From Xanthobacteraceae bacterium (GTDB lineage Bacteria > Pseudomonadota > Alphaproteobacteria > Rhizobiales > Xanthobacteraceae), in the NCBI GenBank assembly GCA_022841625.1, contig JALHRD010000033.1:1-56089 (forward strand): 56,089 bases of DNA. Direction: 5' to 3'. Positions 8,173 through 17,672 of the stretch are shown here, piece after piece. Position 1 is the first letter of the stretch; each line of letters begins with the position of its first letter. The position numbers and the translations under genes were made by a program. The notes under the pieces are model-generated. The model was not told the DNA's origin. It did not search any database and saw only the letters and a program-made list of their open reading frames with translations.

Positions 8173-9711
8173 ATGGTTGAGCGAATTCTTGTCGTTGACG
8201 ACGATCCGGTGCAACGACGCCTTCTGCAAAGCATGATCGCCCGCAACGGCTATGAAGTTCTCCTTGCCGAAGGCGGCGACGCGGCAGTCACGATGCTGAT
8301 CGGCCCGACCGCCGACAGCGCGCCGATCGATGCCATTGTGCTCGATCTGGTGATGCCCGATCTCGACGGGCTCGGCGTGCTCGGTCGCATCCGCGAGGCC
8401 GGACTGGCGATTCCGGTGATCGTGCAGACCGCCCATGGCGGTATCGATAACGTGGTGTCCGCCATGCGCGCGGGCGCCGCCGATTTCGTGGTCAAGCCGG
8501 TCAGCGCCGAACGGCTGGAGGTGAGCCTGCGCAATGCGCTCGCCACCAAGGCGCTGGAAAGCGAAATTCAACGGCTCAAACGCAGCCGCGCCGGCACGTT
8601 GACCTTCAAGGACATCATCACCCGCAGCCAGCGCATGAACGCCGTGCTGCGCCAGGCGGAAAAGGCGGCGGGCTCCGCGATCCCGGTTTTGATCGAAGGC
8701 GGATCGGGCGTCGGCAAGGAATTGATCGCGCGTGCCATCCACGGCACCGGCGAACGGCGCGCCAAGCCCTTCATCGCGGTCAATTGCGGCGCCATTCCCG
8801 AGAATCTGCTCGAGTCGACCCTGTTCGGGCACGAGAAGGGCGCCTTCACCGGCGCAACCGATCGGCACAGCGGCAAATTCGCCGAGGCCCATGGCGGCAC
8901 TTTGTTTCTCGACGAGATCGGCGAGTTGCCACTGGCGGCGCAAGTCAAGCTCCTGCGCGCGATCCAGGAGGGCCAGATCGATCCGGTCGGCTCCCGCAAA
9001 CCCGTTAAGGTCGACGTGCGGCTGATCTCCGCAACCAACCGCGACCTCGCTGCCGACGTTAAAACCGGTCGCTTCCGCGAAGACCTGTTTTATCGCCTGC
9101 ATGTCTTCCCGATCAGCGTGCCCTCGCTGGCCGAACGGCCGGAAGACATCCCGGAACTCGCACGGCACTTCTTGGCGCGGTTCGCCGCCGAGGAGGGCAA
9201 GCGCATCCGCCGGTTCGATGGCGAAGCGCTCGCACTGCTGTCGCGCTACCGCTGGCCCGGCAATGTGCGGCAACTTGAGAACGCGGTGTTTCGCGCTGTC
9301 GTTCTGGCCGACGGGGACGAAGTGAGTGTCGCCGAGTTTCCGCAGATTGCGGCACTCGACCAACGCCCCGAGGTCGCATCCCCGGCCATTGCGCCGGTTT
9401 TTGTCGAACCCGTCGGGCCAGTTGCCGCGCCGCCACCGCTCGCAAAACTCATGCCCGCGGATAACAGTATTGCACCGCAGCACACCGACACTGGATCCGC
9501 GCTCCCGCTGCTAAACGACCGCGGCGAGGTCCGCCCGTTCGACGAAGTCGAGGCTGAGGTGATCCGCTTCGCGATTTCGCATTATCGCGGGCAGATGTCG
9601 GAGGTCGCCCGGCGGCTTCGGATTGGCCGCTCGACCCTTTATCGCAAGCTCGACGCCCTGGGGCTGAACCGCATGGCCGAAAACGATACGGACCCCGTTG
9701 TCGCCGGGTGA
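8173..9711 (+). CDS. Sigma-54-dependent response regulator (NtrC type)
   Basis: The 512-residue protein has three parts. A receiver domain (1-120) has phospho-acceptor Asp58 in AIVLDLVMPDLDG and a KPVS lysine. A sigma-54 AAA+ domain (about 150-380) has Walker A EGGSGVGKE, the sigma-54-contacting loop KGAFTGAT, Walker B TLFLDEIGEL and a WPGNVRQLEN end. A Fis-type helix-turn-helix follows (MSEVARRLRIGRSTLYRKLD). The ATG at 8173 is preferred to 8137 because the receiver starts directly with MVERILVVDDD. No partner histidine kinase is nearby. The L,D-transpeptidase 160 nt downstream is a plausible target or neighbour, but this is inference. Confidence 0.95.
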   Translation: MVERILVVDDDPVQRRLLQSMIARNGYEVLLAEGGDAAVTMLIGPTADSAPIDAIVLDLVMPDLDGLGVLGRIREAGLAIPVIVQTAHGGIDNVVSAMRAGAADFVVKPVSAERLEVSLRNALATKALESEIQRLKRSRAGTLTFKDIITRSQRMNAVLRQAEKAAGSAIPVLIEGGSGVGKELIARAIHGTGERRAKPFIAVNCGAIPENLLESTLFGHEKGAFTGATDRHSGKFAEAHGGTLFLDEIGELPLAAQVKLLRAIQEGQIDPVGSRKPVKVDVRLISATNRDLAADVKTGRFREDLFYRLHVFPISVPSLAERPEDIPELARHFLARFAAEEGKRIRRFDGEALALLSRYRWPGNVRQLENAVFRAVVLADGDEVSVAEFPQIAALDQRPEVASPAIAPVFVEPVGPVAAPPPLAKLMPADNSIAPQHTDTGSALPLLNDRGEVRPFDEVEAEVIRFAISHYRGQMSEVARRLRIGRSTLYRKLDALGLNRMAENDTDPVVAG

Positions 9712-9873
9712 CACGCCACGGGAAATCGATCAAATTCTACGTGATCCGGTCGCGTTCCGTATTGCAAGAACGGCAAAATTATCGTCTGTTTACGGCCGTT
9801 CGCATGGGTGGAATTTGACGGCGGGGTTGCCGCATTTGCGGTCATTTCCGCATTGAGACGGGAGACGACTCCA

Positions 9874-11817
9874 ATGCGCGGCCTTCGGTTTGACCGCCAA
9901 ATACGCGGCACCGCCCTGGTGTTACTATCTACGGTTGCTTTGCCCATTTCGGTTGCGGGCGCCCAAACCAGCACCCGGCCCCCGAATCCGGCGGCAATCG
10001 AAGCCGCGGTTCCGATGCCCAGGCCGGCCAATGTGCCCCCGCCAAGCGCGTTGGACGTCGCGGTAACGACTGAGGGCGTTGGGGGTGGTACGGAAGCAAC
10101 GCCCGGCACGGCTGAGCCCGCTGCGACCGCAACCGTCACACCAATCCAGACAGCGCCAGCCGACCCATTCGCTTCGCTGGCGCCGGCCGACCGACCGATC
10201 GCCGAGCGGTTGCGTGACCTTCTGCCGCGGGCGGACCGTACGTTTGCCAGCCGCAAGGAGCGGCTGGCAATCGAAGCCTTCTACCAAAAACGCAATTATG
10301 CCCCGCTCTGGTTCGAACGCGGCGCCGCCAGCGCACGGGCCAATGCGGCCATTACCCGCATCCAGTCCTCGGCGGCCGACGGTCTGATCGCGGCCGAATA
10401 CAGATTCCCGGAAATGGCGAACGCGGCCGCCGACGCCCAGGCCGAAGCCGAACTGCGCCTGACGGCGACGCTGATCACCTTCACGCGCCATCTCCAGGCT
10501 GGACGTTTCCCTTATGCCCGTATGGGCGGCGAGATCATGCTGCCGCAAGAACCGCCGGACATTGCCGCAACGCTCAACGCAATCGCCGGCGCAAGCGACG
10601 TTGCTGCCGCAATCGATGCGTTCAGCCCGCCGCAGCCCGGTTATCGCGCGCTGAAAGCCAAGCTCGCGGAACTGCGCGGGGCGACCGGCGAGGAGCCCAA
10701 GATCGTGCAGATCCCGGAGGGTCCGACGCTACGGCCGGGCACGGAAGATGCCCGCGTTCCGTTGCTTCGCCAGCGGCTCAATGTTGCAGGCGATGCGACC
10801 GGCCTCCGTTATGACGAAGCGCTTGTCGTGGCCGTGCGGACCTATCAGAAATCCAACGGGATGAACCCCGATGGGCTGATCGGCAACGCCACACTGCGCA
10901 GCCTGAACGCCGTTGCAGCCCCGCGCCGCAGCGACGTGATCGATACCGTCATCGCCAATATGGAGCGTTGGCGCTGGATTCCCCGCGATCTCGGCAAAGC
11001 CCACGTCATGCTCAACATCCCGAATTACACGCTTCGGGTCATGAATGACGGGCGGGAGGCCTGGACGACCCGGGTTGTGGTCGGCAAGCCGACGACCGCG
11101 ACGCCGCTGCTTACCGAGACGATGAAATTCATCACCGTCAATCCCACCTGGAACGTTCCGCCTTCGATCGTTCAGAACGAGTACCTGCCAGTGCTGTCGC
11201 AGGATCCGGGCGCGCTGTCACGCATGGGCATCAAAGTCGTTAACAACCGCGACGGCAGCGTGCACATGTTCCAGCCGCCTGGCGACGGCAACGCGCTTGG
11301 ACGGCTGCGGTTCAATTTCCCGAATCGTTTCCTGGTTTACCAGCACGACACTCCGGATAAGAACCTGTTCTCGCATGATCGTCGCGCTTACAGCCACGGC
11401 TGCATGCGGGTGCAGGATCCGGTCAAATATGCCGAGGTGTTGCTGTCGATCGTGCTCCCTAATGGCGGCTACACGCAGCAGCGTATCCGTTCGCTGTATG
11501 GCCCGGCCGAACACAATATTCAGTTCCCGACACCGATACCGGTGCACATCACCTATCAGACTGCCTTTGTCGACGATGCCGGCGAACTCCAAGTCCGTCC
11601 GGACATCTACGGGCTCGATGCCAAGACGCGGAATCTCATTCGCAGCGAGCGCAGCGTGGTCGAACCGGCCAATGAGCGCCCGGCACCAGCCGCAACGACC
11701 CAGCTCCGGCCGGCTCGCCCGAAGGAAGGCACACGCACCGTAGGCTTCTTCGAGTCGCTGTTTGGCGGCGGTGGCAGCGCTGCGGCAGCGCCGACCCCGA
11801 AGGCGCGGGTCCGCTAG
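9874..11817 (+). CDS. L,D-transpeptidase of the YcbB type, periplasmic
   Basis: The 647-residue exported enzyme forms 3-3 peptidoglycan cross-links or attaches proteins to peptidoglycan. The N-terminus, MRGLRFDRQIRGTALVLLST, leads into a signal peptide ending near AGA. A scaffold domain (about 70-270), a peptidoglycan-binding repeat (RVPLLRQRLNVAGDA to NPDGLIGNATLRSLN) and the YkuD catalytic domain follow, with YSHGCMRV at about 505-512 supplying the nucleophilic Cys510. The YcbB-like fold of LDT proteins in rhizobia fits the layout. The start at 9874 has GGAG 9 nt upstream; the longer frame from 9808 lacks a signal peptide at its start. The C-terminus is Pro/Ala/Arg-rich. Confidence 0.93.
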   Translation: MRGLRFDRQIRGTALVLLSTVALPISVAGAQTSTRPPNPAAIEAAVPMPRPANVPPPSALDVAVTTEGVGGGTEATPGTAEPAATATVTPIQTAPADPFASLAPADRPIAERLRDLLPRADRTFASRKERLAIEAFYQKRNYAPLWFERGAASARANAAITRIQSSAADGLIAAEYRFPEMANAAADAQAEAELRLTATLITFTRHLQAGRFPYARMGGEIMLPQEPPDIAATLNAIAGASDVAAAIDAFSPPQPGYRALKAKLAELRGATGEEPKIVQIPEGPTLRPGTEDARVPLLRQRLNVAGDATGLRYDEALVVAVRTYQKSNGMNPDGLIGNATLRSLNAVAAPRRSDVIDTVIANMERWRWIPRDLGKAHVMLNIPNYTLRVMNDGREAWTTRVVVGKPTTATPLLTETMKFITVNPTWNVPPSIVQNEYLPVLSQDPGALSRMGIKVVNNRDGSVHMFQPPGDGNALGRLRFNFPNRFLVYQHDTPDKNLFSHDRRAYSHGCMRVQDPVKYAEVLLSIVLPNGGYTQQRIRSLYGPAEHNIQFPTPIPVHITYQTAFVDDAGELQVRPDIYGLDAKTRNLIRSERSVVEPANERPAPAATTQLRPARPKEGTRTVGFFESLFGGGGSAAAAPTPKARVR

Positions 11818-11859
11818 ACCCGTTATCGGCCATGATAGCGGTTATGCCCTAAAGAGTTT

Positions 11860-11881
11860 GGCCGCCCCGCCCGGGGCGGCC
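11860..11881 (+). terminator. GC-rich hairpin after the L,D-transpeptidase
   Basis: GGCCGCCCCG (11860-11869) pairs perfectly with CGGGGCGGCC (11872-11881) around a 2-nt spacer, 42 nt past the transpeptidase stop. No T-run follows, so it may be a Rho-assisted or simply stabilising 3' structure. Confidence 0.4.
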
Positions 11882-12042
11882 CACCGCCAACGTTTTATCC
11901 ACATAGCGGTGTCTGTTAACCACTGGACCGCTCTTTAGTATTCCGGTGGCCACTTTTCGCCACAGTCCCTGTATAGTCATAACAATATCGGGGGGGACTG
12001 GGCTGTCCGCGCTTACCGCGCATTAACCCATCCCTATTAAGT

Positions 12043-13719
12043 ATGCGTTTACCATGTTTGTCGCGGCAGGTGCCGTGGCTGTTTGGTTTATTGCAGCTTT
12101 ATAGCGAGAAACGAGTGCCGGTCGGTCAAACGCGCACAAATTCCAGGTTTTCGAAGACCCTTCGGGCCGGGTGCTGCGGCAGTGTGGCTGCCGTAGCGGT
12201 GCTGTTTGGCGCCGAATCAGTGCAAAATGCGACCGCCAATGGCGATACCCGCACCATCAGCTTTCACCACATTCATCTGAAGGAAGACACCACCGTCACC
12301 TACAAGGTGAATGGTCGCTACAATCAGGCTGCCCTTCAAAAGATCAATTACGCACTCCGCGACTGGCGCTCCAACGAACCGACCAATATGGACCCCCACC
12401 TGATCGACGCCCTGTGGGAGATCTATCGGGAAAGCGGGGCGCGGGAGCCGATCCATGTGATCGGCGGCTACCGGGCACCGGCCACCAATGCGATGCTCCG
12501 TCGCCGCTCAAGCGGCGTCGCCAAATTCAGCCAGCACATGCTGGGCAAAGCCATCGACTTCTACATTCCGGACGTCGAGCTTGAAACGGTTCGCGACGCC
12601 GGGCTGCGGCTGCAACGCGGCGGCATCGGCTTCTATCCTTCATCCGGAGCGCCGTTCATTCACATGGATGTCGGCGGTGTTCGCCACTGGCCGCGGCTGC
12701 CGGAAGCACAATTGGCCCGCATCCTGTCGAAGGGTCCGCCGACACAGCTGGCATCCAGCAGTCCGGCCGCGCAGAAGCAAACCGCCAGACCGGCCGTGGT
12801 CGCGTCGCGCAATGTCCGCGACGAGGACGAGGATGCCGAAGTCTTTGCCAGGCCCGCGTCACGGGCACGCGTTGTAGCGTCTGTTACCCCCGAGCAGACG
12901 GTCGCCGCCGTACCGACGCCGCGGGCGCGCCCGAACATCTCGACCGAACCGGCCCCATCCGGATTCAACCTTGCCGCTGCGTCATCGCAACCGGCGCGGT
13001 CGCGGCCGGCGCCGCCTGCGGAAGAGGCCGCGCCCTCCGGTTTTGGCTTGGCTTCGATTTCATCGCAGCCGGTTCAATTAGCGCCGGCACGGCCGGCGCA
13101 GGCCGCGAGCCTGGTTCCGCAAGCCACCGCTTCGGCGAACGACGTGATCAACCAGCGCGGCTTCTGGCAAGGCACAGCCGACACGTTTGCGCGGCCGGTA
13201 CCGCCCGCCGATATTCCCAATATGCGGACCGCGGCCGCGGAAACACCGATCACCGGCAGCGTCGCGCATGGCAGCCTGGCGCCGTGGCCAATGCATGACC
13301 GCGGCGCGGCGCCTGATGCCCTCGCCTATGCGCCGGCCAATGACTCGGTCGACACCCGGTTGGCGCCAAAGGCACGCGTCGCAGCGCGTCCCCCGGCGCC
13401 GCAACGCGACACAACAACGCCGGTCCCCGCGACCAAGTCGGCGGCGCTTCCGAGCGTCAAGGTCGGCGAGCGCTTCAACAATCCATGGATGCGCGCGATG
13501 ATCGTGGCGCCGAGCGCGCTTGAGTTCATGAGTTCATCACTCTACGGCGCACCCGACACCGCCGGCCTAACGCCGCATCTTCAGAAGCCTGCGGCCATGG
13601 TCATGATGACCTTCTCCGACGATCCACATCTCGGGATGTCGTCCGACGAATTCCGGGGCAACGCCGTGGTGTTCGTCGCAACCGTCACGTTCAACCAACG
13701 CACCGCAATGCTGCGCTGA
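12043..13719 (+). CDS. DUF882 (YcbK-like, M15-related) envelope protein
   Basis: The 558-residue protein carries a DUF882 domain at about 65-230, related to D-Ala-D-Ala peptidases of the M15/YcbK group. Zinc-site-like residues are visible in FSQHMLGKAIDFYIPD (His and Asp) and PFIHMDVGG. A basic and hydrophobic start (AVAVLFGAES) suggests export or membrane anchoring. The remaining ~300 residues are low-complexity Pro/Ala/Arg with two imperfect repeats (APSGFNLAAASSQPARS and APSGFGLASISSQPVQL), as expected for a wall-spanning linker. Its neighbour is the L,D-transpeptidase, so a role in peptidoglycan remodelling is likely but inferred. A strong terminator follows. Confidence 0.85.
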   Translation: MRLPCLSRQVPWLFGLLQLYSEKRVPVGQTRTNSRFSKTLRAGCCGSVAAVAVLFGAESVQNATANGDTRTISFHHIHLKEDTTVTYKVNGRYNQAALQKINYALRDWRSNEPTNMDPHLIDALWEIYRESGAREPIHVIGGYRAPATNAMLRRRSSGVAKFSQHMLGKAIDFYIPDVELETVRDAGLRLQRGGIGFYPSSGAPFIHMDVGGVRHWPRLPEAQLARILSKGPPTQLASSSPAAQKQTARPAVVASRNVRDEDEDAEVFARPASRARVVASVTPEQTVAAVPTPRARPNISTEPAPSGFNLAAASSQPARSRPAPPAEEAAPSGFGLASISSQPVQLAPARPAQAASLVPQATASANDVINQRGFWQGTADTFARPVPPADIPNMRTAAAETPITGSVAHGSLAPWPMHDRGAAPDALAYAPANDSVDTRLAPKARVAARPPAPQRDTTTPVPATKSAALPSVKVGERFNNPWMRAMIVAPSALEFMSSSLYGAPDTAGLTPHLQKPAAMVMMTFSDDPHLGMSSDEFRGNAVVFVATVTFNQRTAMLR

Positions 13720-13741
13720 TCCTGCGCCCGCACTAAACGAG

Positions 13742-13770
13742 AAGGCCGGGACCAGCGCCCGGCCTTTTTT
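13742..13770 (+). terminator. Rho-independent terminator after the DUF882 gene
   Basis: AAGGCCGGG (13742-13750) pairs with CCCGGCCTT (13758-13766) across the loop ACCAGCG, followed by six T residues. It sits 22 nt after the stop codon and also separates this gene from the convergent GapR gene. Confidence 0.92.
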
Positions 13771-13815
13771 ATTGGTCACGCTTAGGGGAGCGGTGCGCCA
13801 ATATCCGGAACGGCG

Positions 13816-14094
13816 TCAGTTCAACATGCCGAGCGCCAGCATGTAGGTCTCAAGAATCGCCTCATGCTCCTTGCGCTCGTCGTTGTCTTCTTTGCGCATC
13901 CGAATGATGGTGCGTAGCGCCTTGATGTCAAAGCCCATCGATTTGGCTTCGCCATAAACGTCGCGAATGTCGTCGGCGAGCGCCTTTTTTTCCTCTTCCA
14001 ACCGCTCGATCCGCTCCACAAAGGCCTTGAGGTGATCCTTGGCAAACCGGCTTGCCGGCTGATCCTGTTGATTTTCGGCGGTCGCAGTCGACAT
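13816..14094 (-). CDS. gapR: GapR nucleoid-associated protein (DUF2312)
   Basis: The 92-residue protein matches GapR (DUF2312), an alphaproteobacterial DNA-binding protein that tracks overtwisted DNA ahead of replication and transcription. A central coiled coil, [18 protein letters not shown], is followed by [22 protein letters not shown], the most conserved block in the family. The ATG at 14094 is chosen because GGAGG stands 9-13 nt upstream and because family members start with a short polar tail; an upstream start at 14121 would add unrelated residues. It lies tail to tail with the DUF882 gene. Confidence 0.93.
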   Translation of the reverse strand: MSTATAENQQDQPASRFAKDHLKAFVERIERLEEEKKALADDIRDVYGEAKSMGFDIKALRTIIRMRKEDNDERKEHEAILETYMLALGMLN

Positions 14095-14218
14095 CGGTGG
14101 CTTCCTCCATTCACGCAACATTGCGCGACTAGAAGGACCGGGAGTCGGGGTCGGAGGTCAAGGGCGGATGGGTTTGCCCCCATGGTCATCCACAATGGGG
14201 GACGATAGTTCTGGACAA

Positions 14219-14515
14219 TCAGTGTTTGTGGCTTGCCTTTTCAAACGCAGCCTTTTGCTCAGCGGTGGCTTCCTTCTGGAATTTCGCCTTCCATTCCTCG
14301 AATGGCATGCCGTAGACCGCTTCGCGGCTCTGATCCTTGCTCATCGCCACGCCCTTGGCATCCGCGGCGTCCTTCATCCAATTGGACAAGCAATTTCGGC
14401 AGAAGCCGGCGAGGTTCATCATATCGATGTTCTGCACATCGCTGCGCGTCCGCAAATGCTCAAGCAGGCGCCGGAACGCTGCGGCCTCGAGTTCGGTGCG
14501 GGTCTTGTCGTCCAT
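14219..14515 (-). CDS. DUF1244 family protein
   Basis: The 98-residue soluble protein belongs to DUF1244, a small helical family of unknown function, common in proteobacteria. Key strings are FRRLLEHLRTRSDVQNIDMMNLAGFCRNCLSNW and YGMPFEEWKAKFQ; the FCRNC pair of cysteines might bind a metal or serve a redox role. The start at 14515 (MDDKTRTELE) has AAAAGGA upstream, and the longer frame from 14644 looks non-coding. It sits upstream of gapR on the same strand, 124 nt away. Confidence 0.88.
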   Translation of the reverse strand: MDDKTRTELEAAAFRRLLEHLRTRSDVQNIDMMNLAGFCRNCLSNWMKDAADAKGVAMSKDQSREAVYGMPFEEWKAKFQKEATAEQKAAFEKASHKH

Positions 14516-14794
14516 GGCAATATCCTTTTTGGGTTTGGCGACCAACATAGCCACTGCCACCGCCGGATTGAAGGGCCGATCGACCGGTCCGACCGTCGCC
14601 CTGCCGCGATTATTCCCGGAGCAACGGGCCAAAACGGATCGCATCGGGGCGAATCTCGGCGTGGAACTCCGCCGGGCTACTCAGGCGCAGATCCTTGCCC
14701 GGGCGTAACAGCCGTTACTTCATATCGCGGGTTTGCCTGAGCGTCGCAATGTCGCGATGAGCGTTGCGACCTCCGGGCGCAAAGTCGCCACCGG

Positions 14795-16993
14795 CTAAGC
14801 CAGCGCCGCCTTGACCCGGTTCGGCGTGAACGGTGCGTTGCGCAGCCGCCGTCCGGTCAGCGCGAACACCGCGTTGCTGACGGCCGGCACCACCCCAGGT
14901 ATCCCAAGTTCACCGACCGGCAGCGGGATATCGCCGCTGCGGATGACTTCCACGGCGATTGGCGGAATCTCCGACAGCCGCAAGATTTCGTAGTCGTGGA
15001 AATTGCTCTGCTGCACCACGCCATCCTGGATCGTGATCCGTTCCTTGAGCGCGCTGCCGAGCGCAAAGATCAGCGAGCTTTCAAGCTGCGCCACGATGTT
15101 GCCGGGCTGCACCGGCAGCCCAACATCGGCCGCGCACCAAAGGTTGTGACACCGGATCCGTCCGGTCGACCGGTCGACCGACACCTCGGCCACGGTACCA
15201 ACCAGCGAGAAGCCGATCGGCGGCAATCCAAGTTTTCCAAACGAGATTCCAAGCGCCGTGCCGTCGCGCTTGCGGCTCCAATCGGCCATCTTGGCCGCCG
15301 CCTCGACCACCCGCCGCGCGCGCGGATCCTTGAGCAACGCGAGCCGATACGCCAACGGGTTCTGGCCGGCGAGCTGCGCGAGTTCGTCGATCACCACCTC
15401 GACGGCGAAATTGGTTGCGCCAGCGCCGATCCCACGCCAGGGCGCGGTGCGCACGCCCCGCTCCTCATAGATGTGGTCGGCGATATGGGTGGGCACGTCG
15501 TAATGCGGCACGTCAGCGCCGGCAAAGACGATGTGGTCCACACCCTTCTGGGCATCCATCCGCGCTTGGCCATAGAGATACGGCACCACGGTGTCGGCCG
15601 CGATCCGGTGGCGCCAGCCGACAATCTTGTCGCTGGCGTCGAGACCGACTTCGATGCGTTGCGCATACATTGGTCGGAACCGGCCATGAACAACGTCGTC
15701 GCCACGGCTCTGAATCATCTTCACCGGCTTGCCCGCCGCCTTGGACAGGTTCACGGCATCGATCACATATTCGACAAAGATGTTGCGGCCGAACGAACCG
15801 CCCATTTGCATCTGGTGCAGCGTGACTTTTTCCACCCCGACGCCCGCGGCCTTGGCCGCCTCGGCAACCGCGCGGGTCTGCCATTGCGTTCCGGTCCACA
15901 CCTCGACGCCGTCGGGCTTGACCCAGGCCACGCAGACATGGGGTTCGATCTGCGCGTGATAGACGTAGTCGCAGGTGAATTCACTGGCGTGGACCTTGGC
16001 CGCGCCCGCGATCGCCGCAATGGCATCGCCGGTGGTGCGGCCCACGACACCTTTGCGGGCGGGATCGCGCACATGGGCAAGATATTCATGCAGGTTTGCG
16101 GCCGAATCGACCTTCGAGCCCGGGGCGTCACGCCATTCCGCCTTAAGCTTGCCGCGCGCGGCAAACACCGCCTCGACCGTATTGCCGATTATTCCGACGC
16201 CGTTGTCGAGCGCCACCGCGTCAAGAATATTCGGCAAAGCCTTCAACTCATCGCGATTAAACGAAATCGGACCTGAGCCACGCACCGGTGCGCGCGCCAG
16301 CGTCGCGTAGACCATGCCCGGCACCTGGACATCCATGGCATAGAGCGGCTTGCCCGACGATTTATCGACGACATCGGGGCGCGGCACATCCTTGCCGATC
16401 AGCCGGAATTGACTTGCCGGCTTGAGTTCCTCCGGCTTGACCTCGGGAAGTTTTTCCGGGACCTGCGCAAAGGCTGCGACTTCACCATAGCCAATGCGGC
16501 GCTTGGATGCCGCATGTACCACCGTGCTCGGCTCGGTCGTGAGTTCCGTGACCGGCACCTTCCAGCGCTCCGCCACCGCATTGAGCAGAACGCGGCGCGC
16601 CTGCGCCGCCGCTGTCCGGCACGGGATCCAATAGCCGCGCACCGTCAGGCTTCCCACCACCATTTGCTGCTGGAGGATCGGATGGTTGAAGACCGCCGCG
16701 ACCGGCGCCTGCTGCACCCTGACCTTCGACCAGTCCGCGTCGAGTTCCTCCGCGATGATCAACGGCAGCGCGGTATTGACCCCCTGCCCCATCTCCAGCG
16801 CCGGAGAGGCGATGGTGATGGTTCCGTCCTTGGCGATCGTGACATAGGCGTTGAGCCGGCCGCCGGACTGAGCAAAGGCGTCGCTCTCCCCGAACAAGGA
16901 CGGCGCGCCAACCGCAAAGGCGAACGACAGACCGGCCGAACCGGCGAGCATCTCACGACGGCTTAGTTTGGCCTTGCTGTGACGACGGTTCAT
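14795..16993 (-). CDS. iorB: Molybdopterin-binding subunit of an isoquinoline-1-oxidoreductase-type hydroxylase
   Basis: The 732-residue large subunit belongs to the xanthine-dehydrogenase family, IorB/aldehyde dehydrogenase branch. A twin-arginine signal is visible, SRREMLAGSAGLSFAFAVGAP, so the folded enzyme is likely exported to the periplasm. Cofactor-region strings include EMGQGVNTALPLIIAEEL, GGSFGRNIFVEYV, APWRGIGAGATNF and, near the end, PVGELGIPGVVPAVSNAVF, whose Glu is in the usual active-site position. The start at 16993 leaves a 1-nt gap after the iorA stop; the frame upstream of it overlaps iorA and is not used. The substrate (N-heterocycle or aldehyde) cannot be told, and no cytochrome c electron acceptor gene is adjacent. 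Confidence 0.93.
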   Translation of the reverse strand: MNRRHSKAKLSRREMLAGSAGLSFAFAVGAPSLFGESDAFAQSGGRLNAYVTIAKDGTITIASPALEMGQGVNTALPLIIAEELDADWSKVRVQQAPVAAVFNHPILQQQMVVGSLTVRGYWIPCRTAAAQARRVLLNAVAERWKVPVTELTTEPSTVVHAASKRRIGYGEVAAFAQVPEKLPEVKPEELKPASQFRLIGKDVPRPDVVDKSSGKPLYAMDVQVPGMVYATLARAPVRGSGPISFNRDELKALPNILDAVALDNGVGIIGNTVEAVFAARGKLKAEWRDAPGSKVDSAANLHEYLAHVRDPARKGVVGRTTGDAIAAIAGAAKVHASEFTCDYVYHAQIEPHVCVAWVKPDGVEVWTGTQWQTRAVAEAAKAAGVGVEKVTLHQMQMGGSFGRNIFVEYVIDAVNLSKAAGKPVKMIQSRGDDVVHGRFRPMYAQRIEVGLDASDKIVGWRHRIAADTVVPYLYGQARMDAQKGVDHIVFAGADVPHYDVPTHIADHIYEERGVRTAPWRGIGAGATNFAVEVVIDELAQLAGQNPLAYRLALLKDPRARRVVEAAAKMADWSRKRDGTALGISFGKLGLPPIGFSLVGTVAEVSVDRSTGRIRCHNLWCAADVGLPVQPGNIVAQLESSLIFALGSALKERITIQDGVVQQSNFHDYEILRLSEIPPIAVEVIRSGDIPLPVGELGIPGVVPAVSNAVFALTGRRLRNAPFTPNRVKAALA

Positions 16994-16994
16994 G

Positions 16995-17453
16995 TCACGC
17001 CTCCCGTGCGGCGCGTTCGATGGCGCGAACAATGCGGGGATAGGTTCCGCAACGACAGAGATTGCCGTCCATATGCGCAACGATCTGCTCGCGTGAAGGC
17101 TTCTTGTTGGTGGCAAGCAATTCGGCCGCCTGCATGATCTGGCCGGACTGGCAGTAGCCGCATTGCGGCACCTGTTCGGCGATCCAGGCGCGCTGCAGCG
17201 GATGGTTGGCGTCAGCCGCAAGGCCTTCGATGGTGGTCACCTGTTTGCCCCCGAGCTGCGATGCGACGACCTGACAGGAACGAACCGCCCTGCCATCGAC
17301 ATGCACCGTGCAGGAGCCGCACAGGCCGGTGCCACAGCCATATTTGGTGCCGCTGAGCTTGAGATGCTCGCGGACAATCCACAACAGCGGAGTATCGGGT
17401 GCGACCTCGACCTTGGCCGGCCGACCGTTGATCGTGAACGCAACTACTGCCAT
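16995..17453 (-). CDS. iorA: (2Fe-2S)-binding subunit of the IorAB-type hydroxylase
   Basis: The 152-residue electron-transfer subunit has two [2Fe-2S] clusters. The plant-ferredoxin-type site is [20 protein letters not shown] with a fourth Cys in VRSCQV. The C-terminal four-helix site is [13 protein letters not shown] with [12 protein letters not shown]. These are the two characteristic motifs of small subunits of the xanthine-dehydrogenase family. The start at 17453 is preceded by GGGAGGA and gives a normal length; the longer frame to 17759 crosses the divergent promoter region. iorB follows directly, so the two are one operon. Confidence 0.95.
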   Translation of the reverse strand: MAVVAFTINGRPAKVEVAPDTPLLWIVREHLKLSGTKYGCGTGLCGSCTVHVDGRAVRSCQVVASQLGGKQVTTIEGLAADANHPLQRAWIAEQVPQCGYCQSGQIMQAAELLATNKKPSREQIVAHMDGNLCRCGTYPRIVRAIERAAREA

Positions 17454-17672
17454 CGATGTCCTCCCTGGCGCGATCCCGTTTTGGAACCTTTTGTGGAATT
17501 CTATTATTATATATTTGGGCGGACAACAATGCGCGCCGCCGGGCGAGACCGGCACCCCGGGCTCCCCCCAAAACCGTGGGATTTCACTTGCCAACCCACC
17601 GCCACTAAGGAGTAGCTGAAACTTGTCGGTGCCTCGGCGTTTGGATCGGATTCGAACTGGCAGGACGCTATC

